Part shown: positions 21,191 through 32,893 of the stretch, in pieces
Layout: every line of letters begins with the position of its first letter
Numbering within the stretch: position 1 is the stretch's first letter
Assembly: GCA_037127255.1 (NCBI GenBank)
Contig: JBANSL010000004.1
Coordinates: 88,866,627 to 88,930,626 of the forward strand
Source: Persicaria tinctoria
Taxonomy: Eukaryota; Streptophyta; Magnoliopsida; Caryophyllales; Polygonaceae
Direction of reading: 5' to 3'
DNA length: 64,000 nucleotides
Notes under the pieces: model-generated
What the model was told of the DNA's origin: nothing
Databases searched by the model: none
What the model saw: the letters and a program-made list of their open reading frames with translations, nothing else
Translations under genes and position numbers: made by a program

Positions 21191-21458
21191 TTTAACTATT
21201 AATAATAAAATTTTAAAAGGTGAAATTAAGTGTAATTTTGAATATAATGGGTACTTTAGTGTAAAATAGAGTAAACTAAGGCGTGATTTTGTACAGCTTT
21301 GTCAAGAAATTATTGAGAGGAATAAGAGCAGCAAATAAAATCGGTACTGGCTATAAAATGACACAAATTATCATCCAACCGGACACACTCACAGCCACAG
21401 ACTCTCTCATCCAAACAACACACCTCAGAGAAAGCAAGAAGAAGAAGAAGAAGAAGAA
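21191..21458 (+). promoter_or_regulatory. Promoter and leader of the PIP1 gene
   Basis: A TATA box (CTATAAAATG, 21351-21360) lies about 100 nt upstream of the start codon. The following leader is CA-rich and ends in a GAAGAA-rich stretch before ATG at 21459. The transcription start is inferred at about 21380-21390. Confidence 0.6.
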
Positions 21459-23490
21459 ATGGAGGGAAAGGAAGAGGATGTGAGATTGGGAGCTAACAAG
21501 TTCCCGGAGAGGCAGCCACTGGGGACGTCCGCCCAGACCAAGGACTACAAGGAGCCGCCCCCGGCCCCCTTGTTCGAGCCCGGGGAGCTCGCGTCATGGT
21601 CTTTCTACAGGGCAGGCATCGCCGAGTTCGTCGCCACCTTCCTCTTCCTCTACATCTCCATCTTGACTGTCATGGGCCTCAAAAGGTCTGACTCCATGTG
21701 TTCCTCTGTGGGTATCCAGGGTGTTGCTTGGGCCTTTGGTGGTATGATCTTTGCCCTTGTCTACTGCACTGCTGGTATCTCAGGTCAGCTAATTACCCCC
21801 CTTTCTCTCTTAAAGTTTCAATCTTTTTTCATGGGTGTTCCTTGGATTTGCTTGTTTTCTTGCATAGTGACCAGTTTAGGGTTTATTCGTGCTAATTGTT
21901 AGTGGGTTTCCTTTCCCCTTACCTGGGTGTTCCTTGGATTTGTTTGTTTGCTTGCATAATCTAAAGATTAGGCCTTTTTCATGCTAATTACTGTAATAGT
22001 TAGTGGGCTCAATCAAAGATTAGGTCTTTTTCTGTTTTTCATAATTTATTGTTAGTGGGTTTATTTTGGGATTTAGCTCATCAAAAGATTAGACCTTTTC
22101 ACGTGTTTTGAGCACTAAGATACTTTTTGGTGTTTTGAGCTCTTTTCAAGTCAAATTTGTTAGTGGGGTTTATTTGGGGGATTTAGCTCATCAAAAGATT
22201 AGTTCTTTTCATTCATTCATGTGTTTTGAGCACTAAGATACTTTTTGGTGTTTTGATCTCTTTTCAAGTGAAATTTGTTTGCAACTTTTTGATGATAGTT
22301 GGTTTGTGATGTGGTTGAGCAGGAGGACACATCAACCCAGCAGTCACCTTTGGGCTGCTACTGGCAAGGAAGCTGTCCCTAACAAGGGCAGTTTTCTACA
22401 TGATAATGCAGTGCCTTGGAGCCATCTGTGGTGCTGGTGTGGTCAAGGGGTTCCAGCCTCACCTGTACCAGGCACTGGGTGGTGGAGCCAATGTTGTGAA
22501 CCATGGCTACACCAAGGGTGATGGCCTTGGTGCTGAGATTGTTGGCACCTTTGTCCTTGTTTACACTGTCTTCTCTGCCACTGATGCCAAGAGATCTGCC
22601 AGAGACTCCCATGTCCCTGTAAGCATATATACACACACCCTTCTTGGTTCATAAATTGATTGCTTGTTTAAAAATGGATTTCAATTTCAAATTTAGAGGG
22701 TGAAAGTTGGATGGGGTTGTTATGTGTTGTGTAGACTGGTAGAGGTGGTGTCACATCTCGCCTGCCCACAAGCATTAAAAAGCTTATTTCTTCCATGTGC
22801 TCCTTGTCATTTTTGGACTGTATATGCTTTTTTGTAGGGTTAATTTTTGTGATATTATTCATTCTATTATGTGATGGACCTAACCTTACCTGGCTCTTAA
22901 ATGGTGATATTCTATTGTGTGATGGACCTATTATAAAGACCAAAATGTGAAATGGTCTGGATTCACAGTTTAAATACTTTAGACCTAAACTTACATGGCT
23001 CATAAATTGGTCCTGCTCGAAATGACTTGACCCGAACTGAACCCATATCTTGAAAATAAACCATCTTATGTGTGATTTTGATCTTATTTTGTCAATCAAT
23101 ATCATGTTCATATCTTTGCTGGTGTTCATTGCAGATATTGGCTCCTCTTCCAATTGGGTTTGCTGTGTTCTTGGTTCACCTGGCCACCATCCCCATCACT
23201 GGTACCGGCATCAACCCCGCTAGGAGCTTGGGAGCTGCCATCATCTACAACGATAAGCATGCCTGGAGCGACCACGTAAGCATACCAATCGATTAATGAA
23301 CTATTACCATGCTTAATCATAGGGCAAAATTGATACTGATTGAGTAATGATCAATGCTGAAATGTTTATGTCTGTGGCTGTCAAATTTATGCAGTGGATC
23401 TTCTGGGTGGGTCCCTTCTGCGGAGCTGCGCTGGCTGCACTGTACCACCAGGTCATCATCCGAGCCATCCCCTTCAAATCCAGCCACTAA
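21459..23490 (+). CDS. PIP1: Plasma membrane aquaporin, PIP1 subfamily
   Basis: Four exons (21459-21783, 22323-22618, 23135-23275, 23395-23490) join into 285 residues, the normal PIP1 length and exon count. Both NPA boxes are present ([11 protein letters not shown] and [11 protein letters not shown]), as are the MIP signature in exon 2 and the long PIP1-type N-terminus with [18 protein letters not shown]. The short C-terminus [16 protein letters not shown] is diagnostic of PIP1 rather than PIP2. Loop D carries the RDSHVP histidine associated with pH gating. The selectivity-filter His, Thr and Arg are visible as [17 protein letters not shown]. The family conducts water (and in some members CO2 or H2O2) across the plasma membrane and usually needs PIP2 partners to reach it. 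The gene looks intact. Confidence 0.96.
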
Positions 23491-23689
23491 GAGAGGGACC
23501 AAACACAGCCATTCCGCCATCAATATGATGATTCATTCCTTTGTTATCTTTGTGGAGTTGCCATTAGTTTGTAAATGTTAATTCCAAGTGATCTTTTGTA
23601 CTACCGGTCCATGAGTGAGATTTGTATGTTGCTGCTTCTTGAACTTTAATGCAGGATATTGGTTTCACATCTCCTTAAATTGTTCTTTC

Positions 23690-24400
23690 ATGCACATTTT
23701 AATTAACCAATCTATAGATGAACAAAACCCAACTGTGTTCTTTTGGAATGAGCCACAATTTGATTCCATACAGTCTATAATTATAATGTTGTGAATCAAG
23801 ATTCCATCCAAAGACTGGTCTTTTTGTTATAACCCTAAAACAGGAATTTGGATCTGAAAAAATTGAGGACTACTGATGTGGAGCTGGGAGATGGGAATGC
23901 AGGAAACTGAGCACAAATCCATTTGCTACTGAGCTCATTCTGTGTTTACTTGATTCTTGTGGTTTGTACGCTATTGCAAGATTGGAAACTATGTGAATTA
24001 ATCAAATGTAAAGTTGAAAGAGATGATGGAGTATTGATTTACTGTTTGCCAAAAGTAAATCTGTAGATGAACAAACCCCCACTGTGTTCTTTTGGAATGA
24101 GCCACAATTTGATTCAATACAATCTGAAATGATAATGTTGTGAATAGAAGGAGTGTGCGGTGTGCCCTACATCTGCAAGACAACATCTTTTTGCTATCAC
24201 CCTAAAACAGGAATTTGGATCTGAAATAATTGAGGACCACTGATCTGAAATAATTCATCTTCCGTGTTTACTTGATTCTTGTGGTTTGTGAGTTATTGCA
24301 AGATTGCAAATTATATGAATTAATCAAATGTATAGTTGAAAGATGATGATAGAGTGTTGATTCACTGTTTGGAGTATTTATTACGGAGTGTGACTGATAC
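23690..24400. repeat. Two tandem copies of the TIC32-array upstream block
   Basis: A segment with GTTCTTTTGGAATGAGCCAC, ATTTGATTC, CAGGAATTTGGATCTGAAA and GATTCTTGTGGTTTG occurs at about 23700-24050 and again at about 24060-24400. Related copies lie at about 26590-26890 and, partly, 29430-29700. These blocks are the spacer of the dehydrogenase array and probably hold its promoters. Confidence 0.7.
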
Positions 24401-24579
24401 TTGAAATCCATTGATGAAGTTGATGGAAATAAACAGGAAGTCAGGAACCTTTCATTTGCTTACTGGATTGATAGGAAAAGCAACCAAACCCTAACAAAGA
24501 CTCATCTCTGCAACTCATTAGCAAATCAACTCAATTTTTCTGGGGAAGCAACTAACCAAACAAGGAGCTTGATGCTAAA

Positions 24580-26457
24580 ATGTGGATCTGTAGAAGAAAA
24601 GGGCCATCTGGGTTTTCATCTTCCTCCACAGCCGAACAAGTTACCCAAGGAATTCATGGGAATGGCCTTACAGCTATTGTCACTGGTAAGCTTACAGATT
24701 CAAAACCCTTGAAATTCCCCACTTTGATCTCTTACTTGAATTGATGCTAAATCTCACTTGTTAGTTAGTAGCAGTACTAATTGTTTTTTCTCTAAATGGA
24801 AATTTGGATGAGTACTTTTTTGTGATATGTGGAATTAGGTTTGTGAGTACTCCAGAAGAATTGTACAAATTTTAGTAGTCGATTAGTTGATAGTTCTAAG
24901 ATCCAACCACAAAGTATAGTATAAGACCATGATAAACTTTAGTGCAAGTGATAGTTGCAGTGCAACTATCAGTAGGAAGATCTGAAGTTGTCTTGTTTCT
25001 AACTTGAGCTCAAAGGCAGAAATAACAGATGACAGTAAAATAATCTTGACTTGTCTGACTCCAGGAGCATCAAGTGGCATTGGCGCGGAAACAGCTCGTG
25101 TTCTTGCAATGCGCGGTGTCCATGTTGTAATGGCAGTGAGAAACTTGGAAGCTGGGGAAAAGGTTAAAGAAGACATAATCAGAGAGATACCCACTGCAAA
25201 ACTAGAAGTTATGAAGTTGGATCTCAGCTCCATGGCTTCTGTTAGGAAATTTGCATCAGAATACATTAATTCAGCCAGGCCCCTCAACCTTCTCATGTGA
25301 GACATGCTGAACTTAGCTTAATGAATTTGTTGTTTGTTTGTATAATATAATATGAGGAAAAAGATCATAACTTGGGACTTGTGTTTTCTCATAGTAATAA
25401 TGCAGGAATTATTGGTATTCCCTTCAAGCTATCCAAAGACAATGTTGAACTTCAGTTTGCGACAAATCATCTGGGTAATCTCCTTTCCTTTTCCTCATCT
25501 GATCATTTCTTTTTGAAGATCACCTAATTTTGTTCTTGTATTTAGGGCACTTTCTCTTGACACATCTTCTGCTGGACACCATGAAAAGGACTGCTCAAGA
25601 GAGCAACACGGAAGGGAGAATTGTCATTGTTTCATCATATGGTCACAAGTGGGCATACGGGGAAAATTTTGATAAGATCAACGATGAATCCGGGTATTGT
25701 CTGATCACGCTGTTTGGGTTCATTGCTTGGAGAAGTTAATCAACTACAGTATTAGAAATGTTGCTGCCCTCTTGTATTTCAGGTACAGCCACCCAAGGGC
25801 CTATGTACGGTCCAAGCTTGCCAACATCTTGCATGCGAATGAGCTTGCAAGGAGATTGAAGGTACTCTCATCTATATGCACATAAAGAATTAAAGCTTTT
25901 CATTGACCTTGTTCTGAATCTGAACGTCTCATATATAGGAGGAAGGGGCTAATGTAACTGCAAATTCACTTCATCCAGGAGTTGTCGTCACTAATATCAT
26001 ACGCCACCACACTATTGCAGATGGTAACTCCTTGGGTTTACTTGTAAAATTAGTTTATGTTCATTCAGAAAGTTGGGTTGGGTAGATTGGAGTGTTCATG
26101 ATTCCAAGTTAACACTAAAAATGATACTGTTGCAGGGTTTTTAAAGACAGTGGGCAAGCTTGCAATGAAAAATGTTCAGCAGGTAAAATTTCTCATTAGC
26201 CACAATCAACTTCAAGAGCTCACCTTTTCATACATTGCTGATGTCCGTGTACATAATTGTGTGAGTGGTAGGGAGCAGCAACTACATGTTATGTGGCACT
26301 GCATCCACAGGTAAAAGGGGTCAGTGGAGAGTATTTTGTAGACAGCAACATCGCCAACCCATCGTGTCTGGCCAAAGACCCAGAGTTGGGTAGGAAGCTC
26401 TGGGACCTCAGCTTGAGCTTGATAGATCCTAACCAAACTACAGAATCATCAAGCTGA
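24580..26457 (+). CDS. TIC32-like short-chain dehydrogenase, array copy 1
   Basis: Eight exons (24580-24685, 25065-25296, 25395-25474, 25546-25693, 25783-25861, 25939-26023, 26136-26182, 26272-26457) give 320 residues. The N-terminus [20 protein letters not shown] is the TIC32 type, though Cys-Arg replaces the Phe-Gly of copies 3 and 4. The Rossmann dinucleotide motif TGASSGIG, the NNAG motif, the catalytic Ser region ([10 protein letters not shown]) and YVRSK (YxxxK) are all present, so it should be an active NADP(H)-type SDR. TIC32 was described as a calmodulin-binding dehydrogenase at the chloroplast inner envelope. Paralogues like these are named from similarity and their substrates are unknown. 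The start is chosen from conservation across all four copies. Confidence 0.9.
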
Positions 26458-26589
26458 ACTCTGTACTGGAGAAAAAGGGTTCTCAAACAACAAACTTAGC
26501 TAAAAAAGTACCTGCCCTTGTGTTCAATCATCATCTGAAAATGTCCTGCTTGGAAGGAGAATAAAAACCATATATCATTACTGTTCATA

Positions 26590-26950
26590 TATGCAAAGAT
26601 ATGCAAAACCCCCACTGCGTTCTTTTGGAATGAGCCACAATTTGATTTCATACAATCTGAAACGATAATGTTGTGAATAAAAGGATTGTCCTACATCCAC
26701 AAGATAACATCTTTTTGTTATAACCCTAAAACAGGAATTTGGATCTGAAAAAATTGAGGACTACTGATGTGGAATGCAGGAAACTTAGAACAAAGGCAAG
26801 ATTGCAAACTACAGTAGTATGAATTAATCAAATGTATAGTTGAAAGATGATGATGGAGTACTGATTTACTGTTTGCCTAAAGTAAAAAAGGTAGGTTAAA
26901 AAGTTGAAGTCAGCATGAAAGGAAAGATCTCATCTTTATTACGGATTATG
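26590..26950. repeat. Array spacer block between copies 1 and 2
   Basis: This is similar to 23690-24400: it shares TTCTTTTGGAATGAGCCAC, CAGGAATTTGGATCTGAAA and the GGACTACTGATGTGGA stretch. It is the likely promoter region of copy 2. Confidence 0.65.
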
Positions 26951-27125
26951 ACTAATACTTGAAAGAACATTAATTGATGAAGTTGGTCAGGAACCTTTCA
27001 TTTGCTTACTGGATAGGTAGGAACCGCAACCAAACCCTAACAAAGACTTCTCTCTGCAACTCAATAGCAAGTCAACTCAATTTTTCCGGGGAAGCAAATA
27101 ACCAAACAAGGAGCTTGATACTAAA

Positions 27126-29031
27126 ATGTGTATCTTTGGAAGAAAAGGGCCATCTGGGTTTTCATCTTCTTCCACAGCCGAACAAGTTACCCAAGGAATC
27201 CATGGGAATGACCTTACAGCTATTGTCACTGGTAAGCTTACAGATTCAAAACCCTTGAAATTCCCCCCTTTGATCTCTTACTTGTTAGTTAGTAGCAATA
27301 TTAATTGTTTTTTCTCTAAAATGAAAATCAAAATTTGGATGAGTACTTTTTTGTGATCTGTGGAATTAGGTTTATTTGTGTGTAGTCCAGAATTGTGCAA
27401 ATTTCAGTAGTCAATTCGTCTATAATTCTAAAATCCAACCACAAAGTATAGTAGAATTAGACCGTGATAAACCTCAGAGCAAGTGATAGTTGCAAGTGCA
27501 ACTATCAGTTGGAAGATCTGAAGTTATCTTGTTTCCAAACTTGAGCTCAAAGGCAGAAATAGCAGATGATAGTTCAATAATCATGGCTTGTCTGACTCCA
27601 GGAGCATCAAGTGGCATTGGCGCGGAAACAGCCCGCGTTCTCGCAATGCGCGGTATCTATGTTGTAATGGCAGTGAGGAACTTGGAAGCTGGAGGAAAAG
27701 TTAAAGAAGAGATACTAAGAGAGATGCCCACTGCAAAACTGGAAGTAATGGAATTGGATCTTAGTTCCATGGCTTCTGTTAGGAAATTTGCATCAGAATA
27801 TAATGACACAGCTAGGCCCTTGAACCTTCTCATGTAAGACATGCTAAATGCTAATAAGCATATAAATGAATTTGCTATTTGTTTTGATACTAATTGAAGG
27901 AAGATAATAAATAGGCCCTTGTGTTGTCTCATAGTAATAATGCAGGAATTGTCGGTACTCCCTTCAAGCTATCCAGAGACAACATTGAACTTCAGTTTGC
28001 AACAAATCATTTAGGTATTTTCCTTTCCTTTCTCTCATTCCATCATTTCTTATCACGAACACCTCATTTTGTTGATGTATTTAGGGCACTTCCTCTTGAC
28101 ACATCTTCTGCTCGACACCATGAAAAGGACCGCTCAAGAAACCAATTTAGAAGGGAGAATTGTCATTGTTTCATCAGGAGCTCACAAGTGGGCATACCGG
28201 GAAAACTTTGATAAGATCAATGACAAATCAGGGTATCGTCTGATCAAGCCGTTTGAGTTAATTGCTTGGTATCACTTTGGAGAAGTTAATCAACTACATT
28301 ATTGGAAATATCTGGTCTTTGAAGCTCTGATAGGTTGCCCTCTTTGTATTACAGGTACAACCGCCTAGGTGCCTATGGACGGTCCAAGCTTGCTAACATC
28401 TTGCACGCAGATGAGCTTGCGAGGAGGTTAAAGGTACTCTCATATATTTCACATGATCCATCAAAGCTTTTCATTGATCTTATTCTATATCTGAACTCTT
28501 CATAGGAGGAAGGGGTTAATGTAACTGCAAATTCACTTCATCCGGGAGGAGTAGTCACCAATCTTGTACGCCACTACAGTATCGTGGATGGTAACTCGTC
28601 GTTTTTACTTGTATATTCAATTTATGTTCATTCAGAAAGTTTGGATGGGAGGATTAGGACTTAGGAGTACTCTTGATTACAAGTAACACAAAAGATGATA
28701 TTGCTGCAGGAATTATAAAGACACTGGGCAAGCTTATAATGAAAAATGTTCAGCAGGTAGAATTCCTCATTAGCCACACTTGGCTTCAAGAGCTCACCTT
28801 TTCACACATTGCTGATGCCTGTGTACACAAATGTGTGAGTGGCAGGGTGCAGCAACTACATGCTATGTGGCACTGCATCCACAGGTAAAGGGGGTCAGTG
28901 GAGAGTATTTCATAGACAGCAACATTGCCAACCCATCATCTCAGGCCAAAGACCCAGACTTGGGTAGGAAGCTCTGGGACCTCAGCTTGAGCTTGACAGA
29001 TCCTAACCAATCTAGAGAATCATCAAGCTGA
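27126..29031 (+). CDS. TIC32-like short-chain dehydrogenase, array copy 2
   Basis: Eight exons of the same sizes as copy 1 (27126-27231, 27602-27833, 27935-28014, 28085-28232, 28355-28433, 28506-28590, 28710-28756, 28846-29031) give 320 residues. It begins [16 protein letters not shown], with Cys at residue 2. It keeps [15 protein letters not shown], the SSGAHKWAY serine region and YGRSK. It is the most divergent of the four in exon 2 ([14 protein letters not shown] versus [14 protein letters not shown]). This suggests it is the oldest branch or is under different constraint. Introns retain recognisable similarity to those of the other copies. Substrate unknown. Confidence 0.9.
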
Positions 29032-29429
29032 ATTCTGTACTGGGAAAAAATGGTTATCAAAAAGTACCTGTTCAGTCATTATCTGAAAATGCCCGGTCAA
29101 TCAGCTTTTGACAGAAGCAGTGAATGGAAGGAGAATAAAGACCATATATCAGTGTTCATATATGCAAAGTATGGATACAAAAACTCACCTTAGCACTTAT
29201 CTACAGGTTATAGCTATGTGTACACAAATGATGAATACTAAAACATGCGGCTTTTAAGCAAGAATGCATAACCTTTCAAGAGTCTGCATATGCTGAGCTT
29301 GGGAAACACTATATAGATAAATCTCCGAGCTAAGCAGATTACTGAAATAAATATGGGTCACCAATGCCACTAAGCAATGACTACTCGATAAACAATAACA
29401 TCAGCAAAAATCAATTTCAACTTCTTCAA

Positions 29430-29700
29430 GCTGTTACCAAAAATTGATGACTACTGATGTGGAACTGGGAATGCAGGAAACTGAGCAAGAAGGCATTTGC
29501 TACTGAACTCATCTTCGGTGCTCACTTGATTCGTGTAATTTGTGAGCTATTGCAACGATGTGAAATTAGTCAAATGCATAGTTGAAAGATAATGATTTTG
29601 TTTGCCACGAAGTAAAAAAGGCAGGTCAAAAAGTTGAAGGCAGCATGAGAGGAAAGATCTTGTCTTTGTGAATTATACTTGAAACCCATTTATTGATATT
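29430..29700. repeat. Array spacer block upstream of copy 3
   Basis: A partial copy of the shared spacer (GACTACTGATGTGGA, GGAATGCAGGAAACTGAGCA, TTTGCTACTGA). It lies 70-340 bp upstream of the copy 3 start. Confidence 0.6.
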
Positions 29701-29769
29701 GGTGGAAATAAACAAGAAGCCAAGAACCCTTGACAAAAGAAAGAACTAAGCAAAGAGTTTGATACTAAA

Positions 29770-31766
29770 ATGTGGATCTTTGGAAGAAAAGGACCATCTG
29801 GGTTTTCATCTTCTTCCACAGCTGAACAGGTTACCCAAGGCATTCATGGGAATGGCCTTACAGCTATTGTCACTGGTAAGCTTACAGAATCATAACTCTT
29901 GACCATTTCCCTCCCTTTGATCGCATACTTTATTGATGCAAACCTCCCTCTTTTTTTCCTAACGAAAATTTGGATGAGTAGTGTTCTTGTTTTTGTTGTG
30001 ATTACTGGAATTTGGTTTGTGGTTAATCCAAAATTGGGCAAATAAGTAGCCAATTAGTTGATAGTTCTCGGAAATACCCCCTTGACGTAGTTGGGAAAAT
30101 GGTGCGTACAACTTGGCCCCCCAGAGCCTGCTTGAGAGGGATACACTGGAAATGTTTTTGTTTTGGTTTTTTAATTAGTTGATAGCTCAAAAATCCAACC
30201 ATAAAGTATATATAGTAAGATATCAGAGTGAAGTAAGTGGCCAAGACACATTTCAGTGCAACTTTCATTTCAGTTGGTAGAGGAGTCATATGTTTATAAA
30301 CTTGAGCTCGATGGCAGAAGTAGCAGATGACAGTTCAATAATCTTGACTTGTGTGACTTCAGGAGCATCAAGTGGCATTGGAGCGGAAACAACTCGCGTT
30401 CTTGCAATGCGCGGTGTCCATGTTGTAATGGCAGTGAGGAACTTGGAAGCTGGGGAAAAGGTTAAAGAAGACATAATCAGAGAGATACCCACTGCAAAAC
30501 TACAAGTTATGAAGTTGGATCTCAGCTCCATGGCTTCTGTTAGGAAATTTGCATCAGAGTACGTTAATTCAGATAGGCCCCTCAACCTTCTCATGTGAGA
30601 CATGCTGAACCCAGCTTAATGAATTTGTTGTTTGTTTGTATAATATAACAAGAGGAAAAAGATCATAACTTGGCACTTGTGTTTTCTCATAGTAATAATG
30701 CAGGAATTGTCAGTACTCCCTTCAAGCTATCCAAAGACAGTGTTGAACTTCAGTTTGCAACAAATCATCTGGGTAATCTCCTTCTTTCCTATTCCTCATC
30801 TGATTATTTCTTTTCAAGATCACCTAATTTTGTTCTTGTATTCAGGGCACTTTCTCTTGACACATCTTCTGCTGGACACCATGAAAAGGACTGCTGAAGA
30901 GAGCAACACAGAAGGGAGAATTGTCATTGTTTCATCATTTACTCACAAGTGGGCATACCGGGAAAATTTTGATAAGATCAACGATGAATCTGGGTATTGT
31001 CTGAGTTCATTGCTTGGTATTACCTTGGAGAAGTTAATCAACTACAGTATTAGAAGTGTTGTTGCCCTCCTGTATTTCAGGTACAGCCGCCTAGGTGCCT
31101 ATGGACGGTCCAAGCTTGCTAACATCTTGCACGCAAATGAGCTTGCAAGGAGATTGAAGGTACTCTCAAAGTCTCATCTATATGCACATAAAGAATTAAA
31201 GCTTTTCATTGACATTGTTCTGAATCTGAACGTCTCATAGGAGGAAGGGGCTAATGTAACTGCAAATTCACTTCATCCAGGAGGAGTCGTCACTAATATC
31301 CTACGCCACAACGCTATTGTGGATGGTAATTCCTTGGGTTTACTTGTAAAATCAGTTTATGATCATTCAGAAAGTTGGGTTGGGAAGATTAGGACTTGGA
31401 AGTGTTCATGATTCCAAGTAAACACAAAAAATGATACTGATGCAGGGATTATAAAGACAGTGGGCAAGCTTGTAATGAAAAATGTTCAGCAGGTAAAAAT
31501 TTCTCATTAGCCGTATTCAAATTCAAGAGTTCACCTTTTCATACATTGCTGATGCCTGTGTACATAATCGTGAGTGGCAGGGAGCAGCAACTACATGTTA
31601 TGTGGCACTGCATCCACAGGTAAAAGGGGTCAGTGGAGAGTATTTCGTAGACAGCAACATCGCCAATCCATCGTGTCAGGCCAAAGACCCAGAGTTGGGT
31701 AGGAAGCTTTGGGATCTCAGCTTGAGCTTGACAGATCCTAACCAAACTACAGAATCATCAAGCTGA
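29770..31766 (+). CDS. TIC32-like short-chain dehydrogenase, array copy 3
   Basis: Eight exons (29770-29875, 30363-30594, 30693-30772, 30846-30993, 31081-31159, 31241-31325, 31446-31492, 31581-31766) give 320 residues with no lesions. The N-terminus is the canonical [42 protein letters not shown] and YGRSK are present. It is very close to copies 1 and 4 in exons and introns, which points to recent duplication. The C-terminus [10 protein letters not shown] matches copy 1. Role as for copy 1: NADP(H)-dependent SDR, possibly plastid-associated, substrate unknown. Confidence 0.91.
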
Positions 31767-32029
31767 ACTCTGTACAGCCAAAAAAAAAATGCCATTGTGT
31801 ACCTGCCCTTGTTCTCAGTCACCTGAAAATGCCCGGCCAAGCAGCTTTTGAGAGAAGCAGTGAATGGAAGGAGAACAAAGGCCATATATCATTACTGTTC
31901 ATATATGCAAAAATATAGATACAAAAGGAGTGTCCTTGTACTCAATCTGATCATAGTGTACCACTTCTACTTATCTACATCTATGTATGTACCAAATGAT
32001 GAATTTTGAAAAAGAACAAAAAGAACATT

Positions 32030-32142
32030 TTCCTTGCTTCTACCGAAAGCCCTCCAGCCTCAATGGGAGTGAAAAAATTTCTCCCACAGGCAGGCCACAG
32101 AAACCTTCTTTCTTTGATGTATATGCTATCTGATTTATCCAA
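32030..32142. repeat. Copy of the array's 3' flanking block
   Basis: The segment starting CGAAAGCCCTCCAGCCTC and ending CTATCTGATTTATCC is repeated at 34998-35095 downstream of copy 4. It is fused at about 32142 to intron 6 sequence of a lost gene copy. Confidence 0.8.
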
Positions 32143-32300
32143 CCAACACAAAAGATGACATTGTTGCAGGAATTATAAAGACAGTGGGCAAGCTTGTAAT
32201 GAACAATGTTCAGCAGGCAGAATTCCTCATTAGCCACACTTGACTTCAAGAGTTCACCTTTTCACTCATTGTTGATGCCTGTGTACACAATTGTGTGATA
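32142..32300 (+). pseudogene. Relic of a fifth TIC32-like gene: exon 7 with flanking introns only
   Basis: The 47-nt exon 7 (32170-32216) with its acceptor (TTGTTGCAG) and about 80 bp of intron 7 match the functional copies. The donor is mutated (CAG|GC instead of CAG|GT). The similarity starts abruptly at about 32142 and stops at about 32295, just before exon 8 would begin. No other exon of this copy remains. Confidence 0.85.
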
Positions 32301-32778
32301 TGAGAATTTGTTTAGGGTTTTGATTTTGGAAATCAATTTTGTGAAATTAGGATTTTTTATTTTGAGAATCAATTTTGTGAAAGTTTGATTAAGGTTTGTG
32401 AATTTGTGAATTTGTGAATTGAATTTCGGGTTTATAAATTGAATTTGTGATTTGGGGATTGTTTAGTTTTTTTAGGAATATATAACATTGACAAACAGTG
32501 AGTATTTACACCCATTTTAGAGATGATGTAAGGAGTGAAAAAAGAGTTCTGTTGGAGAAATGAGTGATTATTAGTGATCTTTAATTTAGTTTAGTGTTGT
32601 CTTCTAATTGGAGGACCTACTTCAAAAGAGTGAAGAAAGAGTAACAAATGTTGCAATTAGGGTCCACAGTTGCACCTATTGGGTATGTTTGCATTGTTCA
32701 CTCAATAATGCTATTGGTGGAAATAAACAAGAAGTCAAGAACTTGGTTTCAAAGTTTCATCATAATTTGTAGCTGGTC

Positions 32779-32829
32779 TTATTTCCACCAATATCAGTTT
32801 TATCAATAAACTGATATTGGTGGAAATAA
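32779..32829. repeat. Perfect 22-bp inverted repeat (hairpin)
   Basis: Arms 32779-32800 and 32808-32829 are exact reverse complements (left arm starts TTATTTCCACCAATATC), separated by a 7-nt loop. The hairpin lies 65 bp upstream of the copy 4 start codon, likely in its leader or core promoter. Confidence 0.85.
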
Positions 32830-32893
32830 ATAAGAAGTCAACCCCTTCACTTGCTGACAAAAGCAAGAACTGGGCAAGGAGTTTGATACCAAA

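Noticed and set aside
22668..23153. 161-residue minus-strand frame
   Set aside because: It is antisense to intron 2 of the PIP1 gene and has no domain.
24401..24712. 103-residue frame across the start of dehydrogenase copy 1
   Set aside because: It is in a different frame from the conserved MWI start and does not continue into exon 2.
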